Shown here: positions 52,598-61,619 of the stretch, piece after piece
Layout of the letters: each line of letters begins with the position of its first letter
Position numbering within the stretch: position 1 is the first letter of the stretch
Assembly: GCF_036924645.1 (NCBI RefSeq)
Contig: NZ_JAZHRX010000001.1
Coordinates: 186,001 to 250,000 of the forward strand
Origin: Bradyrhizobium sp. AZCC 2176
Lineage (GTDB): Bacteria > Pseudomonadota > Alphaproteobacteria > Rhizobiales > Xanthobacteraceae
Reading direction: 5' to 3'
DNA: 64,000 bases
Position numbers and translations under genes: made by a program
Notes under the pieces: model-generated
Database searches by the model: none
The model's input: the letters and a program-made list of their open reading frames with translations, nothing else
Told to the model about the DNA's origin: nothing

Positions 52598-53286
52598 AGC
52601 CACAGGAATCATCGACCGAAACTCCCGCGCTGACGCGTGAGGAGGAGCAGGCCGAGGTCATCCGCCGGCTGGAGGAGGACATCATCTTCGGCCGCTTCGC
52701 GCCGGGTTCGCGGCTGGTCGAAGACACGCTGATGCAGCGCTACGGCGCCAGCCGGCATTTCGTGCGGCAGGCGCTGTTCCAGCTCGAGCGCCAGGGCATC
52801 GTGCTGCGCGAGAAAAACATCGGCGCCACGGTGCGGTTCTATTCGGCCGAGGAGGTGCGCCAGATCTACGAGGTGCGGGAAATGCTGACGCGGCAGGCGG
52901 CGTTGATGATCGCCCTGCCCGCCCCCGCCGGCCTGATCGCGCAGTTGAACGAATTGCAGCGGCAATACTGCGCCAGGGCCGACGCGCAGGATCTGCGCGG
53001 CATCCACGAGACCAATGACGCCTTCCACGTCGCGCTGTTTTCCGCCTGCGGCAACCCGTATCTGGTCCGCTCGCTGCAGGACTACATGAACCTGACGCTG
53101 CCGATGCGCGCCAAGAATCTCGCCGACCGAGAGGGGCTGACGCTATCCTGGCGCCAGCACGAACTCATGATCGAACTTTTGAAGGGCCGCGACAGTTGGG
53201 CGCTGGCGCAGCTCTGCGTCGATCACATGCAGTACAGCAAGTCTGACTATCTCGCCCGCATCGCCGGGGATGAGGACAAGCGCTAG
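52594..53286 (+). CDS. GntR family (FCD subfamily) transcription regulator
   Basis: A 230-residue regulator. The winged helix-turn-helix lies in VIRRLEEDIIFGRFAPGSRLVEDTLMQRYGASRHFVRQALFQLERQGIV, and the helical FCD effector domain contains the metal-binding His residues in IHETNDAFH and the later SWRQHELMI. Its stop codon shares a CTAG with the convergent uronate dehydrogenase gene (53283-53286). It probably binds the ATTATTG-N-CAAT sites at 51472-51548 and responds to a sugar-acid effector. Confidence 0.92.
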   Translation: MKPQESSTETPALTREEEQAEVIRRLEEDIIFGRFAPGSRLVEDTLMQRYGASRHFVRQALFQLERQGIVLREKNIGATVRFYSAEEVRQIYEVREMLTRQAALMIALPAPAGLIAQLNELQRQYCARADAQDLRGIHETNDAFHVALFSACGNPYLVRSLQDYMNLTLPMRAKNLADREGLTLSWRQHELMIELLKGRDSWALAQLCVDHMQYSKSDYLARIAGDEDKR

Positions 53287-54107
53287 CGCTTGCTCCAGTC
53301 CACGATGCGGTCCTTGTCGCCATCGAACTCCATGCTGCAGAACGTGCCGCCCTGGTAGTAATCGCCGACCGGATCCGGCTTCAGCTTGGCCTGCTCGGCC
53401 ATGGCGTGTTCGCGGAAATCCTCGCCGCGGCCGGTCGGCCGATAGCCGAGCTCGTAGGCGCGATGATTGTCCCACCAGGCGCGCTCATTGTGGGAGGCGC
53501 CGTAGAAGATTTCGAAGTGAATATCGGGATGGTCGAGCCCGATGCGGCAGAGCTGCACCAGATCCTCCGGTTTCAGCCAGATCGACAGGCGGCGGTGGTC
53601 GAGCGGCATCTCGCCGAAATTGCCGATCCGGATGCAGGTGACGCCAAGCCCGTGCTTGTCGGCATAGAGCGCGCCGACCGCCTCGCCGAACACCTTGCTG
53701 ACACCATAGCGGCTGTCGGGGCGCGCGGTGACGTCGGTGCCGATGCGGTGATGGCGCGGGTAGAAGCCGACCGCATGGTTCGAGGAGGCGAACACCACGC
53801 GCTTGACGCCCTTTTTGCGTGCGGCCTCAAACAGATTGTAGCCGCCGATGATGTTGGACTGCAGGATCGAATCCCAGGGCCCTTCCACCGAATAGCCGCC
53901 AAAATGCAGGATGCCGTCGACGCCTTCGCAGATCGCCTCGACCTGGGCGAGATCGGCGAGATCGGCCGCCTTGAACTTCTCGTCCTTGCCGAGATCGGCC
54001 GGCGCCTTCAGATCGCTCAGCAGCAGGTCCGGATAGATCGGCGGCAGCAGCTTGCGCAAGGACGTGCCGATCCCGCCGGCGGCGCCAGTCATCAATATGC
54101 GTGGCAT
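53283..54107 (-). CDS. Uronate dehydrogenase-like NAD-dependent epimerase/dehydrogenase
   Basis: A 274-residue SDR protein. GAAGGIGTSL is the NAD-binding loop, and ASSNHAVGFYPR followed by DVTARPDSRYGVSKVFGE (with Tyr-x3-Lys) is, to my memory, the uronate dehydrogenase signature (SSNH, ARPD, YGVSK). Further matches include VRIG-type IRIGNFGEMP and WWDNHRAYELGYRP. Such enzymes oxidise galacturonate or glucuronate to the aldarolactone. Divergent from it is an SMP-30 lactonase, a natural next step. The stop overlaps that of the GntR gene. Confidence 0.88.
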   Translation of the reverse strand: MPRILMTGAAGGIGTSLRKLLPPIYPDLLLSDLKAPADLGKDEKFKAADLADLAQVEAICEGVDGILHFGGYSVEGPWDSILQSNIIGGYNLFEAARKKGVKRVVFASSNHAVGFYPRHHRIGTDVTARPDSRYGVSKVFGEAVGALYADKHGLGVTCIRIGNFGEMPLDHRRLSIWLKPEDLVQLCRIGLDHPDIHFEIFYGASHNERAWWDNHRAYELGYRPTGRGEDFREHAMAEQAKLKPDPVGDYYQGGTFCSMEFDGDKDRIVDWSKR

Positions 54108-54201
54108 TTCGTTCCTCTTAATCTCACGACCGATTTGCGGTCAATACCCGGGAATGATAGCAAACTCAAACGCTCAGGGAACGCAACAACGAGAACAGCA
54201 A

Positions 54202-55170
<969 letters not shown>

Positions 55171-55192
55171 GTCAGCGCCGACCAGCGCCAGT

Positions 55193-56083
55193 TCACCCCT
55201 TCTTCTCCTGTGCGGCGGCGGTTTGCTTGACCAGCGCGTCTTCGAACGCCTTCTCCAGCGTCGCCGCGTAGGCGTTGAACTCGCCGGGATTGACGAACGG
55301 ATTGGGCGCGCCATCCGAGATCAAGGCTCGCTTGTCCTGCATCCTGTACATCTCCGGATGCGGCGCAAGCAGCACGTCCACCTTCATGTCCTTCGCCCGT
55401 GCGAACGTCTTCCTGTAATCGGTAACGATCCCGGGATAGGTCGGGTTGGGGACGAGCCGGTTCAGCGCGACGGTGCCGCTGCAGAAGATGAGCACGGAGC
55501 GCGTTGCGTCGCCATCCTTCACGGAGAATTCCCAACTCGTGCAGCCCGGCGAATGACCGGGGGTTTCGCGGGCGATCAGCGTGACATCCCCCACGGTGAC
55601 CTTATCGCCTTCGCGCACCGTGCGATCCACCTTCACTGGCGGAAAATTGAGCGCGGTATCTTCCTTCGCGCCCGGATAGTAGCCGCCTTCGAGCAGCGGC
55701 TTGTCGGCTTCGCCGGCCACGAGCTGACCACCGCTGGCCTGCTTCAATTCGGCAAGACCGCCGGTGTGATCGATATGCGCGTGGGTGTTGAGGAGATATT
55801 TGATGTCGGTGACCTTGAAGCCGAGTTTCTCGATGCTCGCCTTGATCTGCGAGGTTGCTTCCGGCATCACCGTGTCCACCAGGATGTGGCCCTGTGGCGA
55901 CGTGATCAGGTAGGACGCCAGACCGTCGGTTCCGACATAATAGACGTTGCCGATCATCTTGAACGGCTCTGTTGGCGTGTTCCACTTTACCTTGAGGGTC
56001 TCAAGCAGATCCTTGACGGTCTGGGCCTGCACTGTCCCGGCAAGCGGCAGCAGCGCGACAAGCGCAGCGACGATTTTCTTCAT
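55193..56083 (-). CDS. Subclass B3 metallo-beta-lactamase, BJP-1-like
   Basis: A 296-residue secreted metallo-hydrolase. MKKIVAALVALLPLAGTVQA is the signal peptide. The zinc ligands are NTHAHIDH (H-x-H-x-DH), the His of GHSPGCTSW and the His of APHPEMY; the position taken by Cys in B1 enzymes is Ser (FCSGTVALNRL), as in B3. The stretch EPFKMIGNVYYVGTDGLASY and the PGDxxx-like GGYYPGAKEDTALNFPPVKVDR closely follow what I remember of BJP-1 from Bradyrhizobium japonicum. ATG 56083 has AGAGG six bases upstream. It probably resides in the periplasm and may hydrolyse beta-lactams; activity cannot be read from sequence. Confidence 0.92.
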   Translation of the reverse strand: MKKIVAALVALLPLAGTVQAQTVKDLLETLKVKWNTPTEPFKMIGNVYYVGTDGLASYLITSPQGHILVDTVMPEATSQIKASIEKLGFKVTDIKYLLNTHAHIDHTGGLAELKQASGGQLVAGEADKPLLEGGYYPGAKEDTALNFPPVKVDRTVREGDKVTVGDVTLIARETPGHSPGCTSWEFSVKDGDATRSVLIFCSGTVALNRLVPNPTYPGIVTDYRKTFARAKDMKVDVLLAPHPEMYRMQDKRALISDGAPNPFVNPGEFNAYAATLEKAFEDALVKQTAAAQEKKG

Positions 56084-56129
56084 CTCCACCCTCTATTCTT
56101 CTTGCGACTTCACGTCGATGCGATCGTAA

Positions 56130-56210
56130 GGTGGGCAAAGCGAAGCATGCCCACCATTTCCTTGCGATGCGCGTGATGGTGGGCACGGCGCAAGCGCGCC
56201 TTTGCCCACC
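56130..56210. repeat. Inverted repeat GGTGGGCAAAG...CTTTGCCCACC
   Basis: GGTGGGCAAAG (56130-56140) pairs with TTTGCCCACC (56201-56210), with an inner GCCCACCAT/ATGGTGGGC pair. It lies between the metallo-beta-lactamase and aldehyde dehydrogenase genes and is another dispersed palindromic repeat. Confidence 0.65.
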
Positions 56211-56240
56211 CTGCGAAGCTACGTCATTGCGGCGGAGGCT

Positions 56241-57671
56241 TTACGCCGCGTTGTAGCCGGCGACGGCCTTCACCTCGAGATATTCCTCGAGGCCATACTT
56301 GCCCCACTCGCGGCCGTTGCCGGACTGCTTGTAGCCGCCGAACGGCGCGGTGCGGTCGTTCGGCACGCCCTGCAGGTTGACGTTGCCGGCGCGGATCTGG
56401 CGGGCCACGCGGCGCGCGCTTTCCACCGTATCGCCCGAGACATAACCGGCGAGACCATAGGGCGTGTCGTTGGCGATCTTCACCGCATCGGCTTCATCCT
56501 TGGCACCGATGATCGTCAGCACCGGCCCGAAGATTTCCTCCCGCGCAATCGTCATGTCGTTGGTGACGTCGGCGAAGATGGTCGGGCGGACATAGAAGCC
56601 CTTGTTGACGCCTTCGGGGAGCCCAGGACCGCCGGCGACCAAGGTTGCGCCTTCATCGATGCCTTTCTTGATCAGCGCCTGGATCTTGTCCCACTGGATG
56701 CGCGACACCACCGGGCCGATGGTGGTGCCTTCGGCGCGGGGATCGCCCGCCTTGGTCTTGTCGGCGACGCCCTTGGCGATGGCTGCGACTTCCTTCATCT
56801 TCGACAGCGGCACGATCATTCGCGACGGCGCGTTGCAGGACTGTCCGGAGTTGTTGAACATGTGCATCACGCCGCCAGTGACGGCCTTGGTCAGGTCGGC
56901 GCCTTCGAGGATGACGTTCGGCGACTTGCCGCCCAGTTCCTGGCTGACGCGCTTCACGGTCGGCGCGGCGCGCTTGGCGACGTCGACGCCGGCGCGGGTC
57001 GAGCCGGTGAACGAGATCATGTCGATATCAGGGTGTTCGCTCATGGCGGCGCCGACTTCCGGGCCGAGGCCGTTGACGAGGTTGAACACGCCCTTCGGCA
57101 CGCCGGCTTCATGGAGGATTTCCGCGAAAATCAGCGCCGAGCTCGGCGTGAATTCCGAGGGCTTGAGGATCATGGTGCAGCCGGCGGCGAGCGCGGGCGC
57201 GACCTTGCAGGCGATCTGGTTCAGCGGCCAGTTCCAGGGCGTGATCATGCCGATGACGCCGACTGGCTCGCGCACGACCACGGCCGAGGGGAGCGTCTCT
57301 TCGAAGTGATAGTTCTTCAAGACTTCCAGCGTCGACATGATGTGGCCCAGGCCGGCACCGGCCTGCAGCTTTTCCGCCATCGGCAGCGGCGCGCCCATCT
57401 CGTCGGATACGGCAGCGCCGATGTCCTTCATGCGGCCCTTGTAGATCGCAATGATCTTTTCCAGCAGCGCAACGCGCTCTTCGCGGCTGGTCTGCGAGAA
57501 GGTCACGAAGGCGCGCTTGGCGGCGGCCACTGCCTTGTCGACGTCGGCCTTGGAGCCGAGCGCAACTTCATACATCGCCTCTTCGGTCGCCGGATTGACG
57601 ACGGGCGTGGACTTCTTGACGGCGGGATCGACCCAGGCGCCGTCGATGTAGAATTGCATGCGGTTGACCAT
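56241..57671 (-). CDS. Aldehyde dehydrogenase family protein
   Basis: A 476-residue NAD(P)-dependent aldehyde dehydrogenase. The cofactor motif FTGSTRAG, the general-base Glu in QELGGKSPN and the nucleophilic Cys in NNSGQSCNAPSR are present, with a late EEIFGPVL and FGGYKQSGNGRE. The length is typical. ATG 57671 has AGAGG six bases upstream; the upstream frame to 57749 is not supported. It stands alone between palindromic repeats; the substrate is not evident. Confidence 0.94.
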   Translation of the reverse strand: MVNRMQFYIDGAWVDPAVKKSTPVVNPATEEAMYEVALGSKADVDKAVAAAKRAFVTFSQTSREERVALLEKIIAIYKGRMKDIGAAVSDEMGAPLPMAEKLQAGAGLGHIMSTLEVLKNYHFEETLPSAVVVREPVGVIGMITPWNWPLNQIACKVAPALAAGCTMILKPSEFTPSSALIFAEILHEAGVPKGVFNLVNGLGPEVGAAMSEHPDIDMISFTGSTRAGVDVAKRAAPTVKRVSQELGGKSPNVILEGADLTKAVTGGVMHMFNNSGQSCNAPSRMIVPLSKMKEVAAIAKGVADKTKAGDPRAEGTTIGPVVSRIQWDKIQALIKKGIDEGATLVAGGPGLPEGVNKGFYVRPTIFADVTNDMTIAREEIFGPVLTIIGAKDEADAVKIANDTPYGLAGYVSGDTVESARRVARQIRAGNVNLQGVPNDRTAPFGGYKQSGNGREWGKYGLEEYLEVKAVAGYNAA

Positions 57672-57836
57672 CGTAAACCTCTTTATTTCGGGGCGAATGA
57701 AGGGGAACGGAAGCGTTCTGCAGGCATCCTTGCACGAAAGCCCTGACAAATGAACCCGCCATATGCGGGATGCCGCGATGCGGCAGGCGCTGCATATAAG
57801 GTCGGGGAGGTGAAGGTGGCAAGGCTCCTCCCTTCA

Positions 57837-57977
57837 CCGTCGTCCCTGCCTAGTGCGCAATTGCGCACGGGCGCAGAGACCCATACGCCGGGTCCTCTCT
57901 TGGGGCACGCGGGCAGACACTTCCTTGAACAACTACTCCCTGTGATTATGGGTTCCTGCGGTTCGCAAGGACGACGG
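57837..57977. repeat. Inverted repeat CCGTCGTCCCTGC...AAGGACGACGG with internal GTGCGCAATTGCGCAC
   Basis: The outer arms CCGTCGTCCC (57837 onward) and GACGACGG (to 57977) abut the stop codon of the transketolase-like gene. Inside lies a perfect 16-bp palindrome, GTGCGCAATTGCGCAC (57853-57868). It belongs to the same GTCGT...ACGAC family as the repeats at 41977 and 60945. Confidence 0.6.
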
Positions 57978-60344
57978 CTATACCGCCATCTTGCGGTGCC
58001 GCACCGGGGCGCCGACGGTCAGGGCTTCGGCCGCATCGATGATGGCGTTGGCGTCGACGCCGTGGTGGCGGTAGAGGTCGCCGATCGTGCCGGTCTGGCC
58101 GAACTGCTCGACGCCGAGCGCCTCGACCCGGTGACCGCGCACGCTGCCAAGCCAGCCCAGCGCCGCCGGGTGGCCGTCGATCACGGTCACAATGCCGCAG
58201 TCGCGCGACAGCGGCGCCAGCAATCTTTCGACATGGCTGAGATGCGCCACGCCGCGGCGGTCGCGGCGCAAATTCCGTGCGGCGGTCCATCCGGCATGCA
58301 GCCGGTCGGCGGAGGTTACCGCCAGGAGACCGACGTCGCGATGGCTTTCGCCGATGAAGCCTGTTGCCTCGATCGCTTCCGGCGCGACCGCGCCGGTATA
58401 GGCGATCACGAGATCGCAATTCGCCCCCGGCTCCCGCAGCCAATAGGCGCCCCCGGTGATATTCTTTTGCAGGTCCGGCGTCATGATCCGCTGCGGCTGG
58501 TCCAGCGTGCGGGTCGAGAGCCGCAAATAAACCGAACCGCCCTCGCCGCCTTCGCGCTGCATGTGGCGAAAGCCGAACGCCATGATCACGGCGAGTTCAT
58601 CGACGAACGCCGGCTCGAACGAGGCCAGCCCGTCCTGCGCCATGCCGATCAGGGGCGTCGCGATCGATTGATGCGCGCCGCCTTCCGGCGCCAGCGTGAT
58701 GCCCGACGGCGTCGCCACCACCATGAAGCGGGCGTCCTGGTAGCAGGCATAATTCAGCGCATCGAGGCCGCGCTCGATGAAGGGATCGTACAGCGTGCCG
58801 ACCGGCAGCAGCCTTTCGCCGTTGATCTGATGCGACAGGCCGAGCGCCGATAGCATAATGAACAGGTTCATCTCGGCGATGCCGAGTTCGAGGTGCTGCC
58901 CCTTCGGCGAGAACTCCCAGGTGTAGGCGGACGGGATCTTCTCCTGGCGGAACAGGTCGTGGTTCTCGGCTTTGGCGAACAGCCCGCGGCGGTTGACCCA
59001 GGCGCCGAGATTGGTCGAGACGGTGACATCAGGCGACGCGGTGACGATCCGCGCGGCCAGTTCGGTATCGCCGCGCGCGAGTTCGTTGAGCACCAGCCCA
59101 AAGCCCTGCTGCGTCGACATCTGCGCCGCCGGCTTGAAGGTGAGCTGTTGCGGAACGTCGATCACCGGCGCGGTCAGGCGACGGCGGCCCTCCTGGTTGA
59201 ACGGCGCTGCCGCGAGAAACGCTTCGAGCTCGGCCGGCGCCTGCGACAGGCCTTCGAACTTGTCCCACTCATGGCCCGGGCGGATGTTCTGCGCACCGCG
59301 CCACTTCTCCATCTGCGCAACCGTCATCAGGCCCGCATGGTTATCCTTGTGACCCTGCATCGGCAGGCCGACGCCCTTGATGGTGTAGGCGATGAAGCAC
59401 ACCGGGCGATCATGATCGATCGCCTCGAAAGCTTCGATCATGCTGGCCATGTCGTGGCCGCCGAGATTGGACATCAACGCCAGCAGTTCGTCATCGCTGC
59501 GGCGTTCGATCAGTTGTGACACCTGCCCCTGATCGCCGATGTCGTCCTGCAGATGCTTGCGGAAGGCGGCGCCGCCCTGGAAGCACAGCGCCGCATACAT
59601 CTGGTTCGGGCAGTTATCGATCCAGCGCCGCAAGGCTTCGCCGCCGGGTTCGGCGAACGCCGCCTGCATCAGGCGGCCGTATTTCACGATCACCACGTCC
59701 CAGCCGAAATTGCGGAACATGGTCTCAAATTTCTCCCACAGCCCTTCCCGCACGACGGCATCGAGGCTCTGGCGGTTGTAATCGACCACCCACCAGGTGT
59801 TGCGCAGTGCGTGCTTCCACCCCTCCAGCAGCGCCTCGAAAATGTTGCCCTCGTCCATCTCGGCATCGCCGACCAGCGCGATCATCCGCCCCTCGGGGCG
59901 GTCCTTCATCCAGCCATGCGCGGTGACGTAGTCCTGCACCAGCGAGGAGAACAGGGTTTGCGCGACACCGAGGCCGACCGAGCCGGTGGAGAAGTCGACG
60001 TCGTCGGCATCCTTGGTGCGCGACGGATAGGACTGCGCGCCCTTGTAGCCGCGAAAATTCTCCAGCTTCTCGCGGGTCTGATGCCCGAACAGATACTGGA
60101 TGGCGTGAAACACCGGGCTTGCGTGCGGCTTCACCGCGACGCGATCCTGCGGCCGCAGCACGGAGAAATACAGCGCCGACATGATGTTGGCGAGCGAGGC
60201 GGACGAGGCCTGATGGCCGCCGACCTTCAGCCCATCCGCGTTGGAGCGGATGTGGTTGGCGTGATGAATCGTCCACGACGACAGCCAGAGAACCTTAGCC
60301 GCCAGCGCGGACAACAGCTCAAGGCGTGCGGGCTCGATGGGCAT
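57978..60344 (-). CDS. AceE/transketolase-like thiamine diphosphate enzyme (2-oxoacid dehydrogenase E1-like)
   Basis: A 788-residue ThDP enzyme. The cofactor motif is GDAEMDEGNIFEALLEG followed about 20 residues later by DYNRQSLD, as in transketolase and homodimeric pyruvate dehydrogenase E1. The N-terminal SNADGLKVGGHQASSASLANIMSALYF and the GxGxxE-like IAEMNLFIMLSALGLS follow AceE. It is shorter than AceE (about 890) and longer than transketolase (about 660). ATG 60344 is preferred, with GGAG seven bases upstream. An Lrp-family gene diverges from it, a pairing like that of MdeB/MdeR of Pseudomonas putida (2-oxobutyrate E1 plus Lrp regulator), so a 2-oxoacid from amino-acid breakdown is a possible substrate. 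Confidence 0.85.
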   Translation of the reverse strand: MPIEPARLELLSALAAKVLWLSSWTIHHANHIRSNADGLKVGGHQASSASLANIMSALYFSVLRPQDRVAVKPHASPVFHAIQYLFGHQTREKLENFRGYKGAQSYPSRTKDADDVDFSTGSVGLGVAQTLFSSLVQDYVTAHGWMKDRPEGRMIALVGDAEMDEGNIFEALLEGWKHALRNTWWVVDYNRQSLDAVVREGLWEKFETMFRNFGWDVVIVKYGRLMQAAFAEPGGEALRRWIDNCPNQMYAALCFQGGAAFRKHLQDDIGDQGQVSQLIERRSDDELLALMSNLGGHDMASMIEAFEAIDHDRPVCFIAYTIKGVGLPMQGHKDNHAGLMTVAQMEKWRGAQNIRPGHEWDKFEGLSQAPAELEAFLAAAPFNQEGRRRLTAPVIDVPQQLTFKPAAQMSTQQGFGLVLNELARGDTELAARIVTASPDVTVSTNLGAWVNRRGLFAKAENHDLFRQEKIPSAYTWEFSPKGQHLELGIAEMNLFIMLSALGLSHQINGERLLPVGTLYDPFIERGLDALNYACYQDARFMVVATPSGITLAPEGGAHQSIATPLIGMAQDGLASFEPAFVDELAVIMAFGFRHMQREGGEGGSVYLRLSTRTLDQPQRIMTPDLQKNITGGAYWLREPGANCDLVIAYTGAVAPEAIEATGFIGESHRDVGLLAVTSADRLHAGWTAARNLRRDRRGVAHLSHVERLLAPLSRDCGIVTVIDGHPAALGWLGSVRGHRVEALGVEQFGQTGTIGDLYRHHGVDANAIIDAAEALTVGAPVRHRKMAV

Positions 60345-60481
60345 GGCCATGCTCCGGACAGAGTCAGTATGCGCCGATTTTAGCGGGCGGTGGGGCGCCA
60401 AAATTCTCAATTTCCTGCAACATACCACCTAATATTGGGATAATTTACTACGCTGCGCCCCAAAACTATGAGTTCATCCCA
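60345..60481. promoter_or_regulatory. Divergent AT-rich control region between transketolase-like and Lrp genes
   Basis: The 137-base gap turns AT-rich at 60400-60480, with ATTCTCAATTTCCTGCAA and CTAATATTGGGATAATTT. Lrp-type regulators often bind such sites upstream of divergent targets. I cannot define an exact box by eye. Confidence 0.4.
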
Positions 60482-60943
60482 ATGCCTACTCTCGACGCTA
60501 TCGACCGCAAGATCCTCAGCCTGCTGCAGACCGACAGCCGCATGACCATGCAGGAGTTGGCCGACAAGGTCGGCTTGTCTGTCTCGCCCTGCCATCGCCG
60601 GGTCAAGCTGCTGGAAGAGCGCGGCGTCATCACGCGCTACATCGCGACCGTCGACCAGAAATCGTTGGGGCTCCATGTCAGCGTCTTCATCTCGATCAAG
60701 CTGGCGCGGCAGAAGGAAGAGGACCTCAATCGCTTTGCCAAAGCGATTTCGAAATGGGACGAGGTGCTGGAATGCTATCTGATGACCGGCAACCGCGATT
60801 ATCTCCTGCGCGTCGTCGCCGCCGACCTCTCCTCCTACGAAGCGTTCCTGAAGAACAAGCTGACGCGGCTCGACGGCATCGCCTCGATCGAGTCGAGTTT
60901 TGCGTTGAGCCAGGTGAAGTATTCGATCGCGCTGCCGGTGTAA
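60482..60943 (+). CDS. Lrp/AsnC family transcription regulator
   Basis: A 153-residue regulator. Residues about 5-55 form the helix-turn-helix (LDAIDRKILSLLQTDSRMTMQELADKVGLSVSPCHRRVKLLEERGVI), and the rest is the RAM ligand-binding domain (VSVFISIKLARQKEE..., ECYLMTGNRDYLLRVV). ATG 60482 matches the family N-terminus. It is divergent from the transketolase/E1-like gene and most likely activates it in response to an amino acid. A palindromic hairpin starts two bases after its stop. Confidence 0.94.
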   Translation: MPTLDAIDRKILSLLQTDSRMTMQELADKVGLSVSPCHRRVKLLEERGVITRYIATVDQKSLGLHVSVFISIKLARQKEEDLNRFAKAISKWDEVLECYLMTGNRDYLLRVVAADLSSYEAFLKNKLTRLDGIASIESSFALSQVKYSIALPV

Positions 60944-60944
60944 C

Positions 60945-60972
60945 CGTCGTTCCTGCGAACGCAGGGACGACG
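60945..60972. terminator. Near-perfect hairpin just after the Lrp gene
   Basis: CGTCGTTCCTGCG (60945-60957) pairs with CGCAGGGACGACG (60960-60972), with one T-G wobble and an AA loop. It starts two bases after the Lrp stop codon and presumably ends the transcript; there is no T-run. The same palindrome family occurs at 417, 41977, 49687 and 57837. Confidence 0.6.
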
Positions 60973-60997
60973 GAAGAATTTCAGATTCATCGTCAGA

Positions 60998-61385
60998 GCT
61001 GCCGCGCCTTCGCGTTCTCGCGGCGCATCTCGCCCGAGGTGTGCATCTTCGTTTGCCCTCTTCGAAATAGAGGGCGCAGGGAAGACCGGGTGCTTGCTGC
61101 ACCCGCGGTCTCGCGTGCGATTTGCGCAAACAAAACTGCACACGAGCATACAGGGCAGCGGGAGCATTCCGGCCTTCCCTGCGCAATGGCTTTACGGCTT
61201 ACTTCGTGCTCTCCCTGGTGAACGGCTCTTTTGCCACCATCGTTACGCAGAACTTCCGCGCAACTTAACGCCAGCACCGCGGCGTCCAGACCACACGACT
61301 TCGCCGTACGCGTCCGGCGCGTACGTCTAGCGCGCCATCAGCGTCCATCGCATCTCACCGCACGTTCGTGACGATCGCGAGCGCC
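60998..61385 (+). repeat. Structured intergenic element of about 390 bp, probable dispersed repeat
   Basis: A non-coding stretch with several perfect hairpins: GCCCTC/GAGGGC (61055-61060 and 61070-61075), GACCGGGTGC...GCACCCGCGGTC with a two-base bulge (61085-61109 region) and CGTACGCG/CGCGTACG (61305-61312 and 61318-61325). Short open frames on both strands lack ribosome sites and family character. From memory, near-identical sequence with GAAATAGAGGGCGCAGGGA and CTTACTTCGTGCTC recurs many times in Bradyrhizobium genomes. The boundaries are approximate. It fills most of the gene-free gap between the Lrp and LysR genes; the remaining bases to 61619 include a fragment of the TCATTGCGAG repeat near 61530. 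Confidence 0.6.
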
Positions 61386-61619
61386 CCTCTTCTTACGGTG
61401 AGACGAGCGGAGTTATGCGACTGATTTGGGTGAGAACGAAAGCAGAATATTTTTGCAAAGGAGACTGGACAGGTTTTGACTGATTTGCCCGACAAGTGGT
61501 TTTTGTCGCATCCACTGGCCTCCACATCGTCATTGCGAGCCACACCTGCCGGCCTTGCAATTGGCTGCATGTTCGATACAGCATCGCAAGGGGCGGTATA
61601 TCAGAAGCGGTATATCGAA

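Noticed and set aside
56202..57746. 514-codon open frame on the plus strand
   Set aside because: It is antisense to an aldehyde dehydrogenase with all catalytic motifs; composition is shadow-like.
60993..61330. Several overlapping small open frames on both strands in the 61-kb gap
   Set aside because: They lie in a structured, probably repetitive non-coding element, lack ribosome sites and show no family character.
61476..61619. Upstream extension of the LysR gene from 61476
   Set aside because: It runs through a fragment of an intergenic repeat and is unlike LysR N-termini; an internal TTG fits better.
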